NCBI GenBank assembly: GCA_021464415.1
Contig: CM038471.1
Location: forward strand, 33,825,234 to 33,889,233
From: Lonicera japonica
Taxonomy: Eukaryota; Streptophyta; Magnoliopsida; Dipsacales; Caprifoliaceae
Reading direction: 5' to 3'
Length of the DNA stretch: 64,000 nucleotides
Under the pieces are notes generated by a model, which was given only the letters and a program-made list of their open reading frames with translations, had not been told where the DNA came from and did no database searches. The position numbers were made by a program, and so were the translations under genes. This document shows, one piece after another, positions 24,104-32,730 of the stretch. How positions within the stretch are numbered: the first letter of the stretch is position 1; each line of letters begins with the position of its first letter.

Positions 24104-26209
24104 AGTACTAACCAATTACTTTCTCTATCAACTTGGTCGAATTCAATACTCTTGTCAACAATCCTAGTTTTGGCGGTTTGATGACGAGAAACAGTGATCC
24201 ATATCTGGTTGTGAAGCACCCTCCACAATAGAAATGGCATTATCATTATGTTGGCAATGTCTCTCTCCCCATTTTCTCCTTTCTCTCCCAACAAATTATA
24301 CATGCTTGCACCAACCCATGGTGCCAAAATCGCATACTTCAACCACATCAAAATATTAAAAATTAACCAAATTAAATTAGAGCATATATAAATGTCATGT
24401 TACATTTGGTCAATATTCTATTTTGTTAATGATCAGAAATAATGTGCGTACAACTTGACATATTCACACTGTTAGGGCTGAATCAACAATTTTTTGGGTA
24501 AATTGCATGCTGTCTACCTGAACTATTGTTTAATTTTAGCAACTTTTACTACAAACTACTGATTTTATTTTAGTTTACCTCAAATAACTAAAAAGGTTAA
24601 AATACAGACGGAATTTGATGGCAAGTTAGAAATTTATAAAGGGTAAATTGCACTTGCTTACATGAACTATTAGTCAAGTAGCACTTTGCCTACCAAGTAG
24701 CAATTTTTACCATGAATTGTTGATTTTGTTATACTTTACCTCAAATGCTGATGTTAAGAAAACGGATGTAATTTAAGGTAAATATGAAAATTTACATTTT
24801 CTCATCATCTCTCTAGAGTTCTCTCCTTGGCGATTCTTGTCTCTATGCACCACCTCCTCCACGACTTTCTCTCTATGAATCCCAAGTAGCAATTTTTACC
24901 ATGAATTGTTGATTTTGTTATACTTTACCTCAGATGCTAACGGAGTTAAGAAAAAGAATGGAATTTAAGGGTATACATGAAAATTTACATTTAATAAAAC
25001 TCATCATCTCTTCGGAGACCTCTTTCTGGTGATTCTTCGCTCTATGCAACACGCCACCACCTCCTCCACGACTTTCTCTATGAATCACCATCTCCACTTG
25101 TCTCACCGGCGACTCTCTCTCCCATCCATTAATGGTGACTACAATTGTGAATCATATTTTAACTCATTTCCTCAAATTTCCTTTAATTTCTCTCAACAAA
25201 CCTAAGCCCTTTTTTCCTAAAACATATCTAAACCCATTAAAATGTAAAATTGGTTTGTTCTTTAATCCATAAACCTCCTCTTATAGTTCCCCAATGACCC
25301 TCTCTCTCTCTCTCTCGCCAGCGACTCCCTCTTTTTATGCACCACCTCATCCACGACTCTCTCTCACTGTATCCACAAAACCAACAAATCTTCACCTTCA
25401 AATCCACCTTCTATTTCAAATCCCTCCATTTTCTCTCTCTATTTAAATGAAACAAAATGAAGATGACTTAAATTCAATTTTTTTAACCCAGTTAGTAATT
25501 TGAGATTAAGTGCAACAAGATCAATTATTTGTAGTAAAAATTGCTTAAATCAACAGTTTGTTAGGCAAAGTGCTATCCGGTCAATTGTTCAGTTGGGCAA
25601 AGTGCACCTTACCCTTTGTAAATTTCTAATTTTACCTCAAATTCAGTTCATTTTTTAACCCTATTAGTGATTTGAGGTAAACTACAACAAAATCAATAGT
25701 TTGTAGTAAAAAATTGCTAAAATTTATAGTTTGATAGGCAAAGTGCTACTTAGCTTGGACAATAATTCAAGTATGTAAAGTGCAATTGACCCCAATTTTT
25801 TTGAAGGAGGAAAAATTTAGAACTATTGTTTTCTTTCATAAGGAAAGATTATTACTGGTTGCCTGGTAGAATGTTTTAGGGAGGTAAAACTAATTATAGG
25901 AGTATTATTCACACTTTTTTTAAAAAAAATTATTAAAGTTAAAACGATATTTCAAAAATAATATGGGAATAATTATAAACGAGGAAAAATAAATTATTAG
26001 AACAAATCTTAGTGGAGAAACCAGCATTAATTAGCTAATTAATCATGAAGTGAGGATGAAAAAGAAAAAAGAAGAACAGCTAGAAATTAATTAATTTTTA
26101 ACATGAATTATAAAAAAAAATAAAGAATGATAGAAAAAGGGATGAGTACCTTAAAGCCACCAAGGTGCTTCCATGGCCAGTCAGTTAGGCGCCCTGGTTT
26201 TGTGGCCAT
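10574..26209 (-). CDS. CER1: CER1, very-long-chain aldehyde decarbonylase (alkane-forming), ten exons
   Basis: Exons, in transcription order: 26209-26150, 24336-24113, 17925-17693, 17545-17326, 16907-16532, 16366-16259, 16169-15966, 12199-12107, 11174-11001, 10741-10574. They total 1,860 nt and give 619 residues, close to the roughly 625 of Arabidopsis CER1, with every junction in phase. The protein starts MATKPGRLTDWPWKHLGG, the standard CER1 N-terminus. Its three histidine clusters are HX3HH (146-151), HX2HH (159-163) and HX2HH (248-252), plus H221 in the NNMGHCNFE block. These form the metal site of the fatty-acid-hydroxylase fold. The C-terminal WAX2-type domain ends with the NWLPRR...RVAGIVHGLEGW block. 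In the family, CER1 works with CER3 and cytochrome b5 in the ER membrane to convert acyl-CoA-derived precursors to alkanes. CER3 lacks these intact clusters, which argues for CER1. Introns 1, 2 and 7 are swollen by transposons. Expression is untested. Confidence 0.93.
11001..11174 (-). CDS. CER1: CER1 exon 9
   Basis: Residues 507-564. Acceptor GAATAG|ATATGG, donor GAG|GTTAGT. Contains the conserved KGTIFIPFSQFPPKKVRKDC and ENLHSCE segments of the C-terminal domain. Confidence 0.93.
11262..11387. repeat. Short foldback MITE in CER1 intron 8
   Basis: The arms pair around TACCACCTATTTTT at the left and AAAAATAGGTGGTA at the right; further inside, TGCATTA and the GTACC/GGTA core also pair. The whole unit is about 126 bp and hairpin-forming. 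No clear target duplication was found. Confidence 0.6.
12107..12199 (-). CDS. CER1: CER1 exon 8
   Basis: Residues 476-506, 93 nt, phase 0 at both ends. Acceptor GTATCAG|GTGG, donor AAG|GTATGT. It encodes VVTLFKEEYEKLKLTTK and following residues. This is the least conserved exon, and it lies between two long introns. Confidence 0.88.
12410..12477. repeat. (AT)n microsatellite in CER1 intron 7
   Basis: About 34 AT units, starting 210 bp downstream, in + coordinates, of the exon 8 acceptor. Confidence 0.9.
12794..13094. repeat. Three-copy tandem repeat, period 106-108 bp
   Basis: Units start at 12794, 12902 and 13008 with ATTTTACTAC and contain GGACTTA and AACTTAAAACTTCA. The third unit is cut by the Harbinger-like element and resumes at 15280-15297 (TAAGTGTGTATAATGGAA). 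Confidence 0.85.
13385..15008 (+). mobile_element. Solo LTR A, 1,624 bp
   Basis: It starts TGTTGACC and ends GACCAACA (TG...CA), with a 5-bp duplication AAAAT on each side (13380-13384 and 15009-15013). A TATA-like CTATATATATG lies near 14265. The same family occurs in reverse at 44540-46166. No internal retrotransposon genes or second LTR are present, which fits LTR-LTR recombination. Its superfamily cannot be fixed from the LTR alone; length and structure suggest a long-LTR copia type. Confidence 0.88.
14088..14180 (+). repeat. Cluster of CAGTCGACTG palindromes in solo LTR A
   Basis: The 10-base palindrome or its near-copies recur four to five times in about 80 bp, separated by 10-20 bases. 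This block is absent from the paralogous LTR at 44540-46166. Confidence 0.7.
15885..15958 (-). mobile_element. GC-rich transposon terminus beside CER1 exon 7
   Basis: Read on the - strand, intron 7 begins with GTATATA and then at once CAGTGGCAGAATCAG, followed by a GGCCCCGCGCGGGG palindrome and G-runs. This resembles hAT-type termini elsewhere in the window. The partner end was not found. Confidence 0.35.
15966..16169 (-). CDS. CER1: CER1 exon 7
   Basis: Residues 408-475. The acceptor TTTTCAG|GGGGAAG follows the GC-AG intron; the donor is CAG|GTATAT. It encodes GEELNGNGELYIKRYPELKV, then the VDGSSL and SALCQCGIQ segments. Confidence 0.93.
16259..16366 (-). CDS. CER1: CER1 exon 6, ending at a GC donor
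   Basis: Residues 372-407, YLHEWKRDKINKLIEDAILE through GLLNQ. The acceptor is TTTTTTTTAG|TACTTG. The 3' border is CAG|GCAAGT, a GC-AG donor with an otherwise perfect consensus. Exactly 36 codons, phase 0 on both sides. Confidence 0.92.
16532..16907 (-). CDS. CER1: CER1 exon 5, third histidine cluster
   Basis: Residues 246-371. Acceptor ATCAACAG|ATACC, donor CAG|GTACAT. Starts YHSLHHTQFRTNYSLFMP, the third HX2HH cluster (248-252), and ends KLNLQSWVIPRYSIQ. Confidence 0.95.
17194..17296. repeat. GGACTAGA-bounded hairpin in CER1 intron 4
   Basis: An 8-bp direct repeat GGACTAGA (17194-17201 and 17289-17296) brackets 87 bp holding GCAACGGTTTTTCGTTGC and a partial inverted copy GCAACGAAAAAC. It may be a small hAT- or CACTA-derived fragment. 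Confidence 0.4.
17326..17545 (-). CDS. CER1: CER1 exon 4
   Basis: Residues 173-245. Acceptor TTGGCAG|CTGTTG, donor TC|GTAAGT. Contains HPFAELLSYFLLFAIPMM, a hydrophobic membrane segment, and the conserved NNMGHCNFE block. Confidence 0.95.
17693..17925 (-). CDS. CER1: CER1 exon 3, first two histidine clusters
   Basis: Residues 95-172. Acceptor CTGCAG|GGATGA, donor TCTT|GTTAGT. Encodes WLHRALHHH (HX3HH) and YHSHHHSS (HX2HH), the metal-binding signature. Confidence 0.96.
18420..19170. repeat. GC-rich island with degenerate minisatellite in CER1 intron 2
   Basis: Between 18500 and 18760 a degenerate unit of about 35 bp recurs (variants of GGTCCGGCATGTCACAGTTGAC). Two paralogous blocks with CTCAA/GAACTCAAG and GAGACCAACTTA lie at about 18395-18460 and 18810-18860. 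There is no usable ORF. The composition is far from the AT-rich surroundings, so this is probably a fragment of a larger transposon. Confidence 0.5.
19837..20438 (+). mobile_element. 9-bp-TSD element (Mutator-like MITE), copy 1
   Basis: A 602-bp element between perfect 9-bp repeats TTAATTATA (19828-19836 and 20439-20447). It starts GGGACAATTAAAA and ends ACCTAATTTCTAG. The centre (20018-20220) is an array of the TGCAATATGAACTTTGCAGT unit in both orientations. The host sequence exists without the element near 36655-36690. Confidence 0.88.
20448..21235 (+). repeat. Dispersed repeat D1, copy 1
   Basis: Shares a colinear series of blocks (AGCCATTAACCCTCACAAT, AGGTTTGACTTG, then GGGAGAAA and TTATTGTAGAT) with copies near 22895, 36660 and 39590. 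Non-coding. Its normal continuation (ATTCGAACCAAAGC-like, then GATAGATGAAG) is displaced to about 22740 by an inserted stretch. Confidence 0.7.
21480..22090 (+). repeat. Dispersed repeat D2, copy 1
   Basis: Homologous to 52030-52620. Shared blocks include TTTCTAATTGGTAAT, TAATTTAACATTGATACAAA and AGAAATTGTCT, in the same order. Non-coding and AT-rich. It sits inside the stretch that splits D1 copy 1. Confidence 0.6.
22207..22657 (+). mobile_element. Tourist-like MITE, family D copy 1
   Basis: Ends AGGGCGTGTTTATCA and TGATCAAATACATGCCCT, flanked by TAA on both sides (22204-22206 and 22658-22660). It is 451 bp. The flanks too are homologous to the region of copy 2 near 26920-27490. Confidence 0.75.
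22895..23680 (+). repeat. Dispersed repeat D1, copy 2
   Basis: Colinear with 20448-21235 and 36660-37420. It ends with the AGATTCGAACCAAAG and GATAGATGAA blocks intact. Lies in CER1 intron 2. Confidence 0.7.
24062..24098. repeat. (GA)n microsatellite beside CER1 exon 2
   Basis: About 18 GA units. On the transcribed - strand this is a CT run starting 14 bp after the exon 2 donor. Confidence 0.9.
24113..24336 (-). CDS. CER1: CER1 exon 2
   Basis: Residues 21-94 plus two bases of W95. Acceptor TTGAAG|TATGCG, donor AATTG|GTTAGT. Encodes YAILAPWVGASMYNLL and PFLLWRVLHNQIWITVSR, an N-terminal membrane region, and ends DQVDRESNW. Confidence 0.94.
24496..25792. mobile_element. Mutator-like element with doubled terminal repeats, CER1 intron 1
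   Basis: Termini GGGTAAATTGCA and TGCAATTGACCC are flanked by perfect 9-bp repeats CAATTTTTT (24487-24495 and 25793-25801). The inverted homology extends at least 130 bp inward. A second inner pair of the same terminus lies at 24641 (GGGTAAATTGCAC) and 25614 (GTGCACCTTACCC). The centre has CT-rich blocks in repeated form. There is no transposase. Confidence 0.82.
26150..26209 (-). CDS. CER1: CER1 exon 1 with start codon
   Basis: Exactly 20 codons, MATKPGRLTDWPWKHLGGFK, then donor AAG|GTACTC. The N-terminus matches the known CER1 family start almost residue for residue. Confidence 0.95.
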
Positions 26210-26250
26210 TCTCTTTTCTTTCCTATTGAATGAGTTTACTATGAAGGCCT

Positions 26251-26258
26251 TATTTATA
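26251..26258 (-). promoter_or_regulatory. CER1: Candidate TATA box of CER1
   Basis: TATAAATA on the - strand, 42 bp before the ATG. It implies a very short leader of about 15-20 nt. Upstream DNA to 27544 is AT-rich with repeat copies and no recognised regulatory motif. Confidence 0.5.
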
Positions 26259-26909
26259 AATAAATACTAGCACTTCATATATATATATATATATACTAGA
26301 ATGCGGAGCACATCATATCGTGTGTGCAATTTTATACGTAATAGCCTAATATCATACAATGTAGCATGCATTTTTGGTAGGTTAGTGTCCTTACAAGTTA
26401 CGCAAATAATCTAGATGTTTATCAAAAACATGTTTAGCTGAGAGAACATACGTTACGTTTTTCACCATTTATACTTAATTTGGCAAATGACATAGTTTCT
26501 TTTAATTTTAAAACATAAACAATGTACCAAATTTCTCGGTAGTAAAAAAGTTTTATTTTCAACCCTTTACTATGTTGAAATTAGGTCATCCTTTTAAAAA
26601 AAGGTACAAAAGTCCAATAAAAACTCTAAATTTTGGCAAATGAAGTATGTTAAGAATGGTTGGCTTAACCATTGATCCCACTTTAAAAAAGTTCTAGAAC
26701 TTCACAGGGGCTAATAAGTAGAGTAACGACACCACGTAGTAACAAGGCCTTTTAAGAAAAAACCCCACACTTAGTGGCCAAAGGTGTTTTCAAGCATTTA
26801 GCGATAAATAATTTTATAGTCATAATGTACATTGTGGATTAATTGGTTTAAAATATATAAATTTCTTTAATATTTGATTTTTGAAATTAAAATTATGATA
26901 TTTTCAAAT

Positions 26910-27505
26910 TCTAAAAATAAGGTTAAAAGGCTTGCGTGATAATATTTTTAGCAAAAAAACTAGCAAATAACATTTTTTAGAAATAAGGGCATAGATATCA
27001 TTATCATTTTGACTGTTTATCAATTATGTTTTAGAATAGAGTCTTTAACTGAGTGCAAATTTATTTTGCATAATGTGTTCATATTTTTTTAACAAATATA
27101 TTCTTATGTTTCATTTATAAAACTTTAAAATAATATCAAATAAATACAAATACATAGTAATATTTTAGAAAATAAAGAGTGCAAACTTAACTTTGCATAA
27201 CTACGAAAAAATTATTATGTGCATTTTATTAATAAATAGGTTTTGAATATGTAATTTGTAAAAATTATTCTAAAGAATTGTCAATTAAACACTTATTTAT
27301 AATAATATGCTAAAAAAACATGTAGTGCAAACTTGATTTTACATGATTCCATAAAAAAAATTAAAAATTTACTATAAAATTAACTTTGCAATCCTTGAAT
27401 TTGATCAAATATAGGCCCTTAATTTTAAAAAAATATTATTCTCTTATTTTTTTTTGTAAAAAACTTTTTCATACAAATCTTAGTTTTTAATATCCCGTTT
27501 CAAAT
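26910..27505 (+). repeat. Direct repeat of 22070-22740, including Tourist family D copy 2
   Basis: Homologous over its length to the block in CER1 intron 2. It includes a degenerate family D MITE (about 27011-27419, right end TGATCAAATATAGGCCCT followed by TAA). This copy lies upstream of CER1. Confidence 0.65.
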
Positions 27506-27544
27506 TTTATTAAAAAGTTAATGAAATAGAGCAGGGAGCATATG

Positions 27545-28406
27545 CAGGGACGTACACAGGAATTTGATTGAGCGGGTACGAACGTAAGAGTTTTAAAAAT
27601 GCATAAAGAATTTTTTTCAAGTACTAAAAACCACGACAAGTCAAAATACTATATAGATATAAATATGAACATTTTACATACAAAAAAAGCAAAAATATGA
27701 ACGTTCTACATACAAAAAAAAAAAGCAAAATGATATTTTTTATAATAACCCTCTACGAGACTTCATGTTTTGAAAACGCTGAACGATAACTTCATTGTCA
27801 AGTATCTCAAATATAATTATTTAAAGAATTAAAAGCAATATTTTACTTAACACACAAACCCCATTTATATAATTATCAAATAATAACTAAATCTATATTC
27901 ATGATATATTGATACATAAAATTATTTAAAGAATTAAAAATAAAATTTTACTTACCATTCAAGAGAAACAGTAAAAGTATAATGGAGCAAAAGGAAAAAT
28001 AAAGATATTTTGGAGATGGGGACCTGCTGCTGTCCTTTTTAACTTTAAACTTTTTCAAATGTTTTAATTACTTACACCGGCCTTGTACTATCACCGCTTA
28101 TTGCATCTAACCCCCCCCCCCCCCCTCACAACTTTGGCAACAACCATATATTCAACAACGGACCCTGTACTATCAAGTTTATTTACAAATAAGTCCATCT
28201 TTTCCATAAATATATTTTTTTGAGAATCTTTTTCAAAAATCCCCTCACAACTTTGGCAACAACCATATATCCAACAACGGACCCTGTACTATCAAGTTTA
28301 TTTACAAATAAGTCCATCTTTTCCATAAATATATTTTTTTGAGAATCTTTTTCAAAAATCCCAAGAGGTACGATCGTACCCCCTCGGAACACCGTGTCCG
28401 TCCCTG
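27545..28406. mobile_element. hAT-type non-autonomous element
   Basis: Termini CAGGGACGTACAC and GTGTCCGTCCCTG, plus inner GGGTACGA/TCGTACCC. The 8-bp target repeats are AGCATATG (27537-27544) and AGCATGTG (28407-28414), 7 of 8 identical. CAGGG termini with 8-bp duplications are the hAT pattern. No transposase. Confidence 0.88.
28122..28359. repeat. 119-bp tandem duplication inside the hAT-type element
   Basis: Two nearly identical units (28122-28240 and 28241-28359) starting CCCTCACAACTTTGGCAAC. A C-run of about 15 (28111-28125) precedes the first. Confidence 0.9.
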
Positions 28407-28479
28407 AGCATGTGGTAAAGAGAGAGGAGTTAAGTTTGAGCATAAATTTAGCTGATATTTAGTGTGCGAGTAATTATAT

Positions 28480-31440
28480 ATGTTTTATTGCAAGTACAAA
28501 ATGAATCAATGCCTCACAAATGTTGATACCAAATTACCAATTGAATCATTTATGGCCCATAAATTTATCTACCGACCTTTTTTGGTCAATTATAATAATA
28601 ATATAATATTTATAATACTCCATAATAAAGTAGAAAAGAGAAAATATATAAGAGATAAAAAATTTATAGGGTTAAAATTGAGTACTATAATTCGAACGGT
28701 AGATTTGTTAATTTTAATTCAAATTTTACTTAAAATAATATAGATACAAGGTAAAATATCATGTCTTCTCCCTCTCTCTTTTACCTTCTCACTTCACATA
28801 GGACTTGCAACGCGACGAAGGGTAAAAAGAAGAAACATTCTACACTGTAGTATTATTGGCCCGAGTTCCCCCATCAGCCCAGCCCCCCCCCCCCCCTCCC
28901 TAAAATAGATATATATTTTGCTAGGTTTTGTCATTTTGGAAAACTTCGTGATTTAGGCTAATTTCTTTGTCCTTCCTTGTTTTTTTAAGGCAAACTTCTC
29001 CTATATGCTAAAAACTTTGATTTAGATAAAAATGTACGGAAAAAAATATATGTCAAATTTATATTTAATAAAATTAAATAATTTACGCAATTAAATTTAG
29101 AGTTATTTTGAGTTTGCCCCTGTTATTAATACAAAACTTAAGATATCAGTTATTTTACTAATTATTTGATTTACCCCTCAACTTTTAACAGACCTCTAAC
29201 ACAATCCAAGTGTTTTTTTGTTTTGACCTTTTATCCCTTACTATTCATTTTCTTCTTCAAAAAATCCTAACCCTTACTTTCTCTCTCTAAACTTACAACA
29301 AATCCAACCCCTCTCTCTCTCTCTTAAACTTGATCACTTTCTCCATTTGGATTTTTTTTCACATAAACGATTTTGGATTTAAATATTGGGTGCTAAAATG
29401 GGTTTATTAATATAAATGATTTTAAATTTGAAAATGGGTTTTGAAAAAGAAGATGAATAGTAAATCCATTTTTAAATCTCAATTTTGAAGAAAAAGATGA
29501 ATAGTAAACGATTTTGGATTGTCAGAAATAATTTTGGATTTGTAAATTAGGTATGAAAATGGATTTACTAATAGAAACAATTTTGGATTTAAAAATTGGG
29601 TATAAAAATTGGTTTATTGTTAGAAACGATTTTGGATTCATCTTTAAAGAAGAAGATGAATAGTAAACCCATTTTTGGATTTCACCTTTGAAGAAGAAGA
29701 TGAATAGTGAATCCATTTTTATATTTCAACTTTGAAGAAGAAGATAAATAGTAAACGATTTTGAATTTGTAAATTGAGTAAGAAAATGAGTTTACTAATA
29801 GAAACAATTTAGATTTGAAAATTGAAAATAAAAATAGGTTTGTTGTTGAAAATGATTTTGGATTCATCTTTGAAGAAGAAGAAAAATAATAAACTCATTT
29901 TTAAATTTCAATTTTGAAAAAGAAGATGAATAATAAATCCTAATCCATTTTTTTTATGTACGTTTATTAACAAAGGAATAAGTGTAAAATGGTCAAAAAT
30001 ATTAACATAATTAACCATCCGTTAAAAAGACAAAAAAAATAACTCAAAAGATTAATAACATATAAAGTATGTTGAGTTTTGTAAAAAGTAAAACTCAAAA
30101 ATTAAATGATTAAAATTGAACGGTCAAACAACCAAATTTATATTATAAATTTATTATTTTAGGTGTACCGGTCTGCATGTGTACGAGGAATTTTGAAACC
30201 ACATGTGCCCTGACATTTTCTTTACAGCTTATTTTAGTGCAATTATCAATTTGTTTGTTGAATCATTTTTAATGCATTCACTCAATGACTAGGCCATATC
30301 GAATGATACGAATTCATTTATATTACATACGTAATTAAATTTTTAATAAATTTTTATATTTAATTATATGACGATATAATTGTGTTGATATTTTAGTTAG
30401 GATCTTAATTTTTAAAATAAAATTAATTTAATTAGATAATATAGGTGGTGCAAATTTTCAGACCCAACCCATTAAAATAATTCAAGAGATGAGTTTGTAT
30501 ATGTGGAAAAGAAAGTAAGTAAGAACAACGGAATTTTTTTGGTACGGTAGCGTTTAAGCTAATCCGGCAACACGTCACTCGTTTGTGTGTGTGGTTGTTG
30601 TATTGAGCTCTTAAGATAATGTATCTATTGTTTTACAAACTTTCTTTCTCTAAATAGATTAAGGTAAGCTAATAACCATGGAATAACCCAAATTCTCAAC
30701 AACCAACCCCTTTTCTATGAGTCCTCCCTATTCTATTTATACATATAGAATTAGGGTTACACTTGCTCGTTAAAGTTGGTAGCAAAATAATTAAAAATGG
30801 TAAAACTTGGATGATACTCTAGTCTTCATTCCCTTATCCACAACTAACAACTTTTAAATTCGTATGTTGGTAGTGGAGCAGTGGAGATCTGTATGATTCT
30901 ATATAAGTTTGTGCAATTTGGCATGATCCTCCTCACGCACTCCTCATGCATTCCTCACGTACAAAGGCACATGCACTTTTTCTTATTGATCTCGACCTCG
31001 GCTAATCCGTCTCGGCACATTCAGTTGTTAGTATCTTGGCGCATCCTTTACTTGTTCCTTTCGTTTATACTCGTCCCATTGGTCTAGCTTATGATGATAG
31101 TGCCAAAATAAGTTGGGTCGGCCCAATTTATCTTATCCAAATTTTATATTTCCTCAAATAAAGTATCGTGACTCCATTTAATCCTTACTATAATCATTTT
31201 TACATGTACATGAAAATGTATATAGAATTTCAAATTGAAGTGACTTTTTACAAATTTACATTTCTATTATAAAAAAAATCTCTATAAAAATGATCATTGG
31301 AAATGGCTTTAAACCTATATTTTAGATAGTGTTGTTTGGTTGGGCTATTAAAAAATATTTTTAGTGGACTTTCTTTTAAAAAAAAATGTGTTTGGTTGAC
31401 CCATTTTTAAAACTTCATTCAAGTAAAAAGAATATTTATT
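28480..31440 (+). repeat. Duplicated block, expanded copy
   Basis: Three blocks here (28480-28595, 30239-30430 and 31160-31440) reappear in the same order at 31430-32730. In this copy they are separated by about 1.6 kb and 0.7 kb of unrelated sequence. No gene is present. Confidence 0.65.
29390..29945 (+). repeat. Degenerate tandem repeats with GAAGAAGATGAATAGT motif
   Basis: The motifs GAAGAAGATGAATAGTAAA, ACGATTTTGGATT and GGTTTATTG recur in a higher-order pattern through about 550 bp. Short ORFs in this region are repeat artefacts. Confidence 0.7.
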
Positions 31441-32730
31441 GCATGTACGAAATGAATCAATGGCACACAAATATTCATACCAAATGGGGCAATTAAAAAA
31501 AAGGGCTTATTAGAGAAAGATTTTCACACTAAGGCCAACGAATAATTTTTTTTTAAATAAAGGGCCTATTTTTTATTTTATTGATAATATGACATGTGTC
31601 TTTTTTTTTTCATTATAAAATGACATCCCAACCCTTAAAATAAACTAAAAAAATATCAATATGCATTAAAATATGGACTGCAATATGAACTTTGCAGTCT
31701 ATATTTCACTGCAATATGAACTTTGCAGTCCATATTTCACTGCAATATGAACTTTGCAGTCCATATTTCACTGCAATGTGAACTTTGCAGTCGATATTTT
31801 TAGTGCAAAGTTCATATTGCAGTCCATATTTTACTGCAATGTGAACTTTGCAATCCATATTTTTAGTGCAAAGTTCATATTGCAGTACATATTTCACTGC
31901 AATATGAACTTTGCATTTCATATTTTATTGCAATATGAACTTTGCAGTCCATATTTTTTGTGAAAATTTCATAAAAAAGGGTAATTTAGGTAATACATAA
32001 CATGTTTTTATTAATTAAATGATATTTAAATTTATTCAAATACATTCATTTAAAATATAAAACAAAATAGGCCTCTTACACTAATTACCAATTAAAAATA
32101 GGCCCTTCATTCAAATTACCAATTAAAAATAGGCCCTTCATTCAAAAAAATATTATTCATTGGATTTTTGGTAAAAATCAATGTATAATAAGCCCTTCTA
32201 CCTAATTTCTAGATACCAAATTACCAATCAATAATCATTTATGGCCCATAAATTTATCTACCTACCTTTTTTTTCCATCAATTTGCTTGTTGAATCCTTT
32301 TTAATGCATTCATTCAGTGACTAGGCCATCTCGAAAGATACGAATTTATTTATATTTCATGCGTCATTAAATTTTTAATAAATTTTTATATTTAATTATA
32401 TGATGATATAATTGTGTTGATATTTTAGTTAGCAATTTATTTTTTTAAATATAATTAATTTAATTGAATAAGGTATTGTGACTCCATTTAATCCTTGCTA
32501 TAATCATTTTTACATGTACATGAAAATGTATATAGAAATTCAAATTGAAGAGAATTTTTACAAATTTACATTTATGTTATAAAAATTTCTATGATAAAAA
32601 TGATCATTGAAAATGGCTTTAAACTTATATTTTAGAAAGTGTTGTTTGGTTTTAGTGTTTTTTTTTAAAAAATAAAAATATTCGTGTTTGGTTGACCCAT
32701 TTTTAAAACTTCATTCAAGTAAAAAGAATT
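31430..32730 (+). repeat. Duplicated block, compact copy
   Basis: The same three blocks as 28480-31440 are adjacent here, apart from the 727-bp element at 31486-32212. Without it the unit is about 570 bp, which is probably the ancestral arrangement. Confidence 0.65.
31486..32212 (+). mobile_element. 9-bp-TSD element (Mutator-like MITE), copy 2
   Basis: A 727-bp element between perfect 9-bp repeats ATACCAAAT (31477-31485 and 32213-32221). It starts GGGGCAATTAAAA and ends ACCTAATTTCTAG. Both subterminal regions contain the inverted GGGCTTATTA word. The centre (31668-31970) has the longest array of 31-bp units. An empty site is visible at 28490-28580. Confidence 0.9.

Noticed and set aside
28183..28443. 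86-codon - strand ORF in the hAT element
   Set aside because: Its repeated halves are the 119-bp tandem duplication. No independent coding signal.
29390..29945. Possible CRISPR-like spacing of repeats
   Set aside because: The repeats are degenerate, AT-rich and of variable spacing in a plant genome. There are no cas genes.
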